Shown: one piece after another, positions 63,582-64,000 of the stretch
Numbering within the stretch: position 1 is the stretch's first letter
Layout of the letters: every line of letters starts with the position of its first letter
NCBI GenBank assembly: GCA_015075225.1
Contig: JABTUQ010000001.1
Location: 124,001 to 188,000 of the forward strand
Direction: 5' to 3'
DNA from: Burkholderiales bacterium
GTDB taxonomy: Bacteria; Pseudomonadota; Gammaproteobacteria; Burkholderiales; Nitrosomonadaceae
DNA length: 64,000 nt
Position numbers and translations under genes: made by a program
The notes under the pieces: generated by a model
What the model was told of the DNA's origin: nothing
The model's database searches: none
What the model saw: only the letters and a program-made list of their open reading frames with translations

Positions 63582-63947
63582 ATGTCAAAACTGTTATTCA
63601 GGCTGCGAAACGTGCCGGATGATGAAGTAGAAGAGGTGCGGGCGTTACTGAGCGAGCATCAGATTGATTTTTATGAAACCTCGGCCGGTAACTGGGGGAT
63701 TTCGATGCCGGCACTGTGGGTGCGTGACGAGGCGCAGTACGGTCACGCAAGAGCATTGCTGGATACCTGCCAGGCACAACGAAGCGAGCGAATACGGGAA
63801 GAATATGCCCGCCTCAAACGGGAGGGTAAACATAAAACAGTGCTCGATAGTTTCCGCGAAAATCCTTTTGCTTTCATAGCCTACCTGTTTATCGTGTACG
63901 CCTTGCTGTATCTTCCCTACAAAATCATTACCGAATTGAGTCGATAA
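63582..63947 (+). CDS. DUF6164 family protein
   Basis: A 121-residue protein with a DUF6164-like N-terminal ferredoxin-like fold (LLFRLRNVPDDEVEEVRALL; FYETSAGNWGISMPALW) and one C-terminal membrane helix (AFIAYLFIVYALLYLPYKI). No function is established. It stands alone before a MITE copy. Confidence 0.8.
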   Translation: MSKLLFRLRNVPDDEVEEVRALLSEHQIDFYETSAGNWGISMPALWVRDEAQYGHARALLDTCQAQRSERIREEYARLKREGKHKTVLDSFRENPFAFIAYLFIVYALLYLPYKIITELSR

Positions 63948-63957
63948 CCGCTGTTAG

Positions 63958-64000
63958 GGAACCTCTGAAAAACGTCAGCGAGGCAGTCGGTTCAAGGCAA
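63958..64000 (+). mobile_element. MITE-like element, copy 6 (cut by window edge)
   Basis: GGAACCTCTGAAAAACGTC and AGCGAGGCAG follow a TTAG (63954-63957) and run off the end of the window. The same orientation as copies 1 and 4. Confidence 0.8.

Noticed and set aside
1-64000. tRNA, rRNA and prophage genes
   Set aside because: None could be recognised; no T-loop-like GGTTCGA sequence was in a cloverleaf context, and no phage structural genes are present.

Overview
This window looks like a chromosomal segment of an ammonia-oxidising betaproteobacterium, most likely Nitrosomonas. The main evidence is a stand-alone amoC (ammonia monooxygenase subunit C) at 3.9-4.8 kb. A His/Met-rich di-haem peroxidase, a multicopper oxidase, an H-NS-like protein, DUF1854/cyanophycin-type transport genes and PEP-CTERM proteins fit the same picture. 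No rRNA, tRNA or CRISPR array was seen.

Layout. 0-14 kb: a secreted protein cut by the window edge, fructose-1,6-bisphosphatase, cytochrome c peroxidase, amoC, a His-rich secreted protein, a PepSY protein with a PhoP/PhoQ-like pair, a glutathionyl-hydroquinone-reductase-like GST, a TusA-like protein, an ABC/FtsX/AttH export operon and DUF488. 14-17 kb: an H-NS-like protein, then ispF-thpR-tsaB-rimI. 17-25 kb: a type I restriction-modification locus in the order hsdR-hsdS-AlbA-hsdM, with hsdS split by a frameshift. 25-38 kb: uracil-DNA glycosylase, pyrC, argA, rsmE, a thioredoxin-like protein, a broken inositol-phosphatase gene, a multicopper oxidase, an AlgE-like porin, an NrfJ-like protein, uvrB and a broken class I aminotransferase gene.

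38-43 kb is the most unusual part. It holds a small LuxR-type regulator, divergent from a secreted Ser/Asn/Asp/Thr-rich repeat protein, followed by a small secreted protein, a C39-like protease, a second small secreted protein with a double-glycine-like site, and a coiled-coil plus beta-barrel outer-membrane protein. The last three are in the order fapD-fapE-fapF known from Pseudomonas functional amyloid, so this reads as a divergent Fap-like fibre export system. An IS5-family element sits exactly on the stop codon of its last gene. 44-49 kb: DUF1854 plus its ABC transporter between two inverted repeat elements, then an ECF sigma factor with a DUF3619 protein and a broken nucleotidyltransferase. 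49-63 kb: an exopolysaccharide locus: a chimeric flippase/sugar dehydrogenase remnant, flippase, three glycosyltransferases, an EpsG-like polymerase, a PEP-CTERM protein, a WecA-like initiating transferase, and Wzc, Wza and Wzb homologues.

Two patterns cross the whole window. First, a family of about 140-bp elements with inverted ends (GGAACCTCTGAAAAAC) occurs six times, in some copies between 4-bp duplications of the form YTAR (TTAG, CTAG), as expected of a MITE moved by an IS5-type transposase; several insertions lie on gene stop codons. Second, many genes carry single-base losses, often in short homopolymers, and clustered in a few places. These may be sequencing errors rather than true pseudogenes, so every frameshifted gene below should be read with that in mind.
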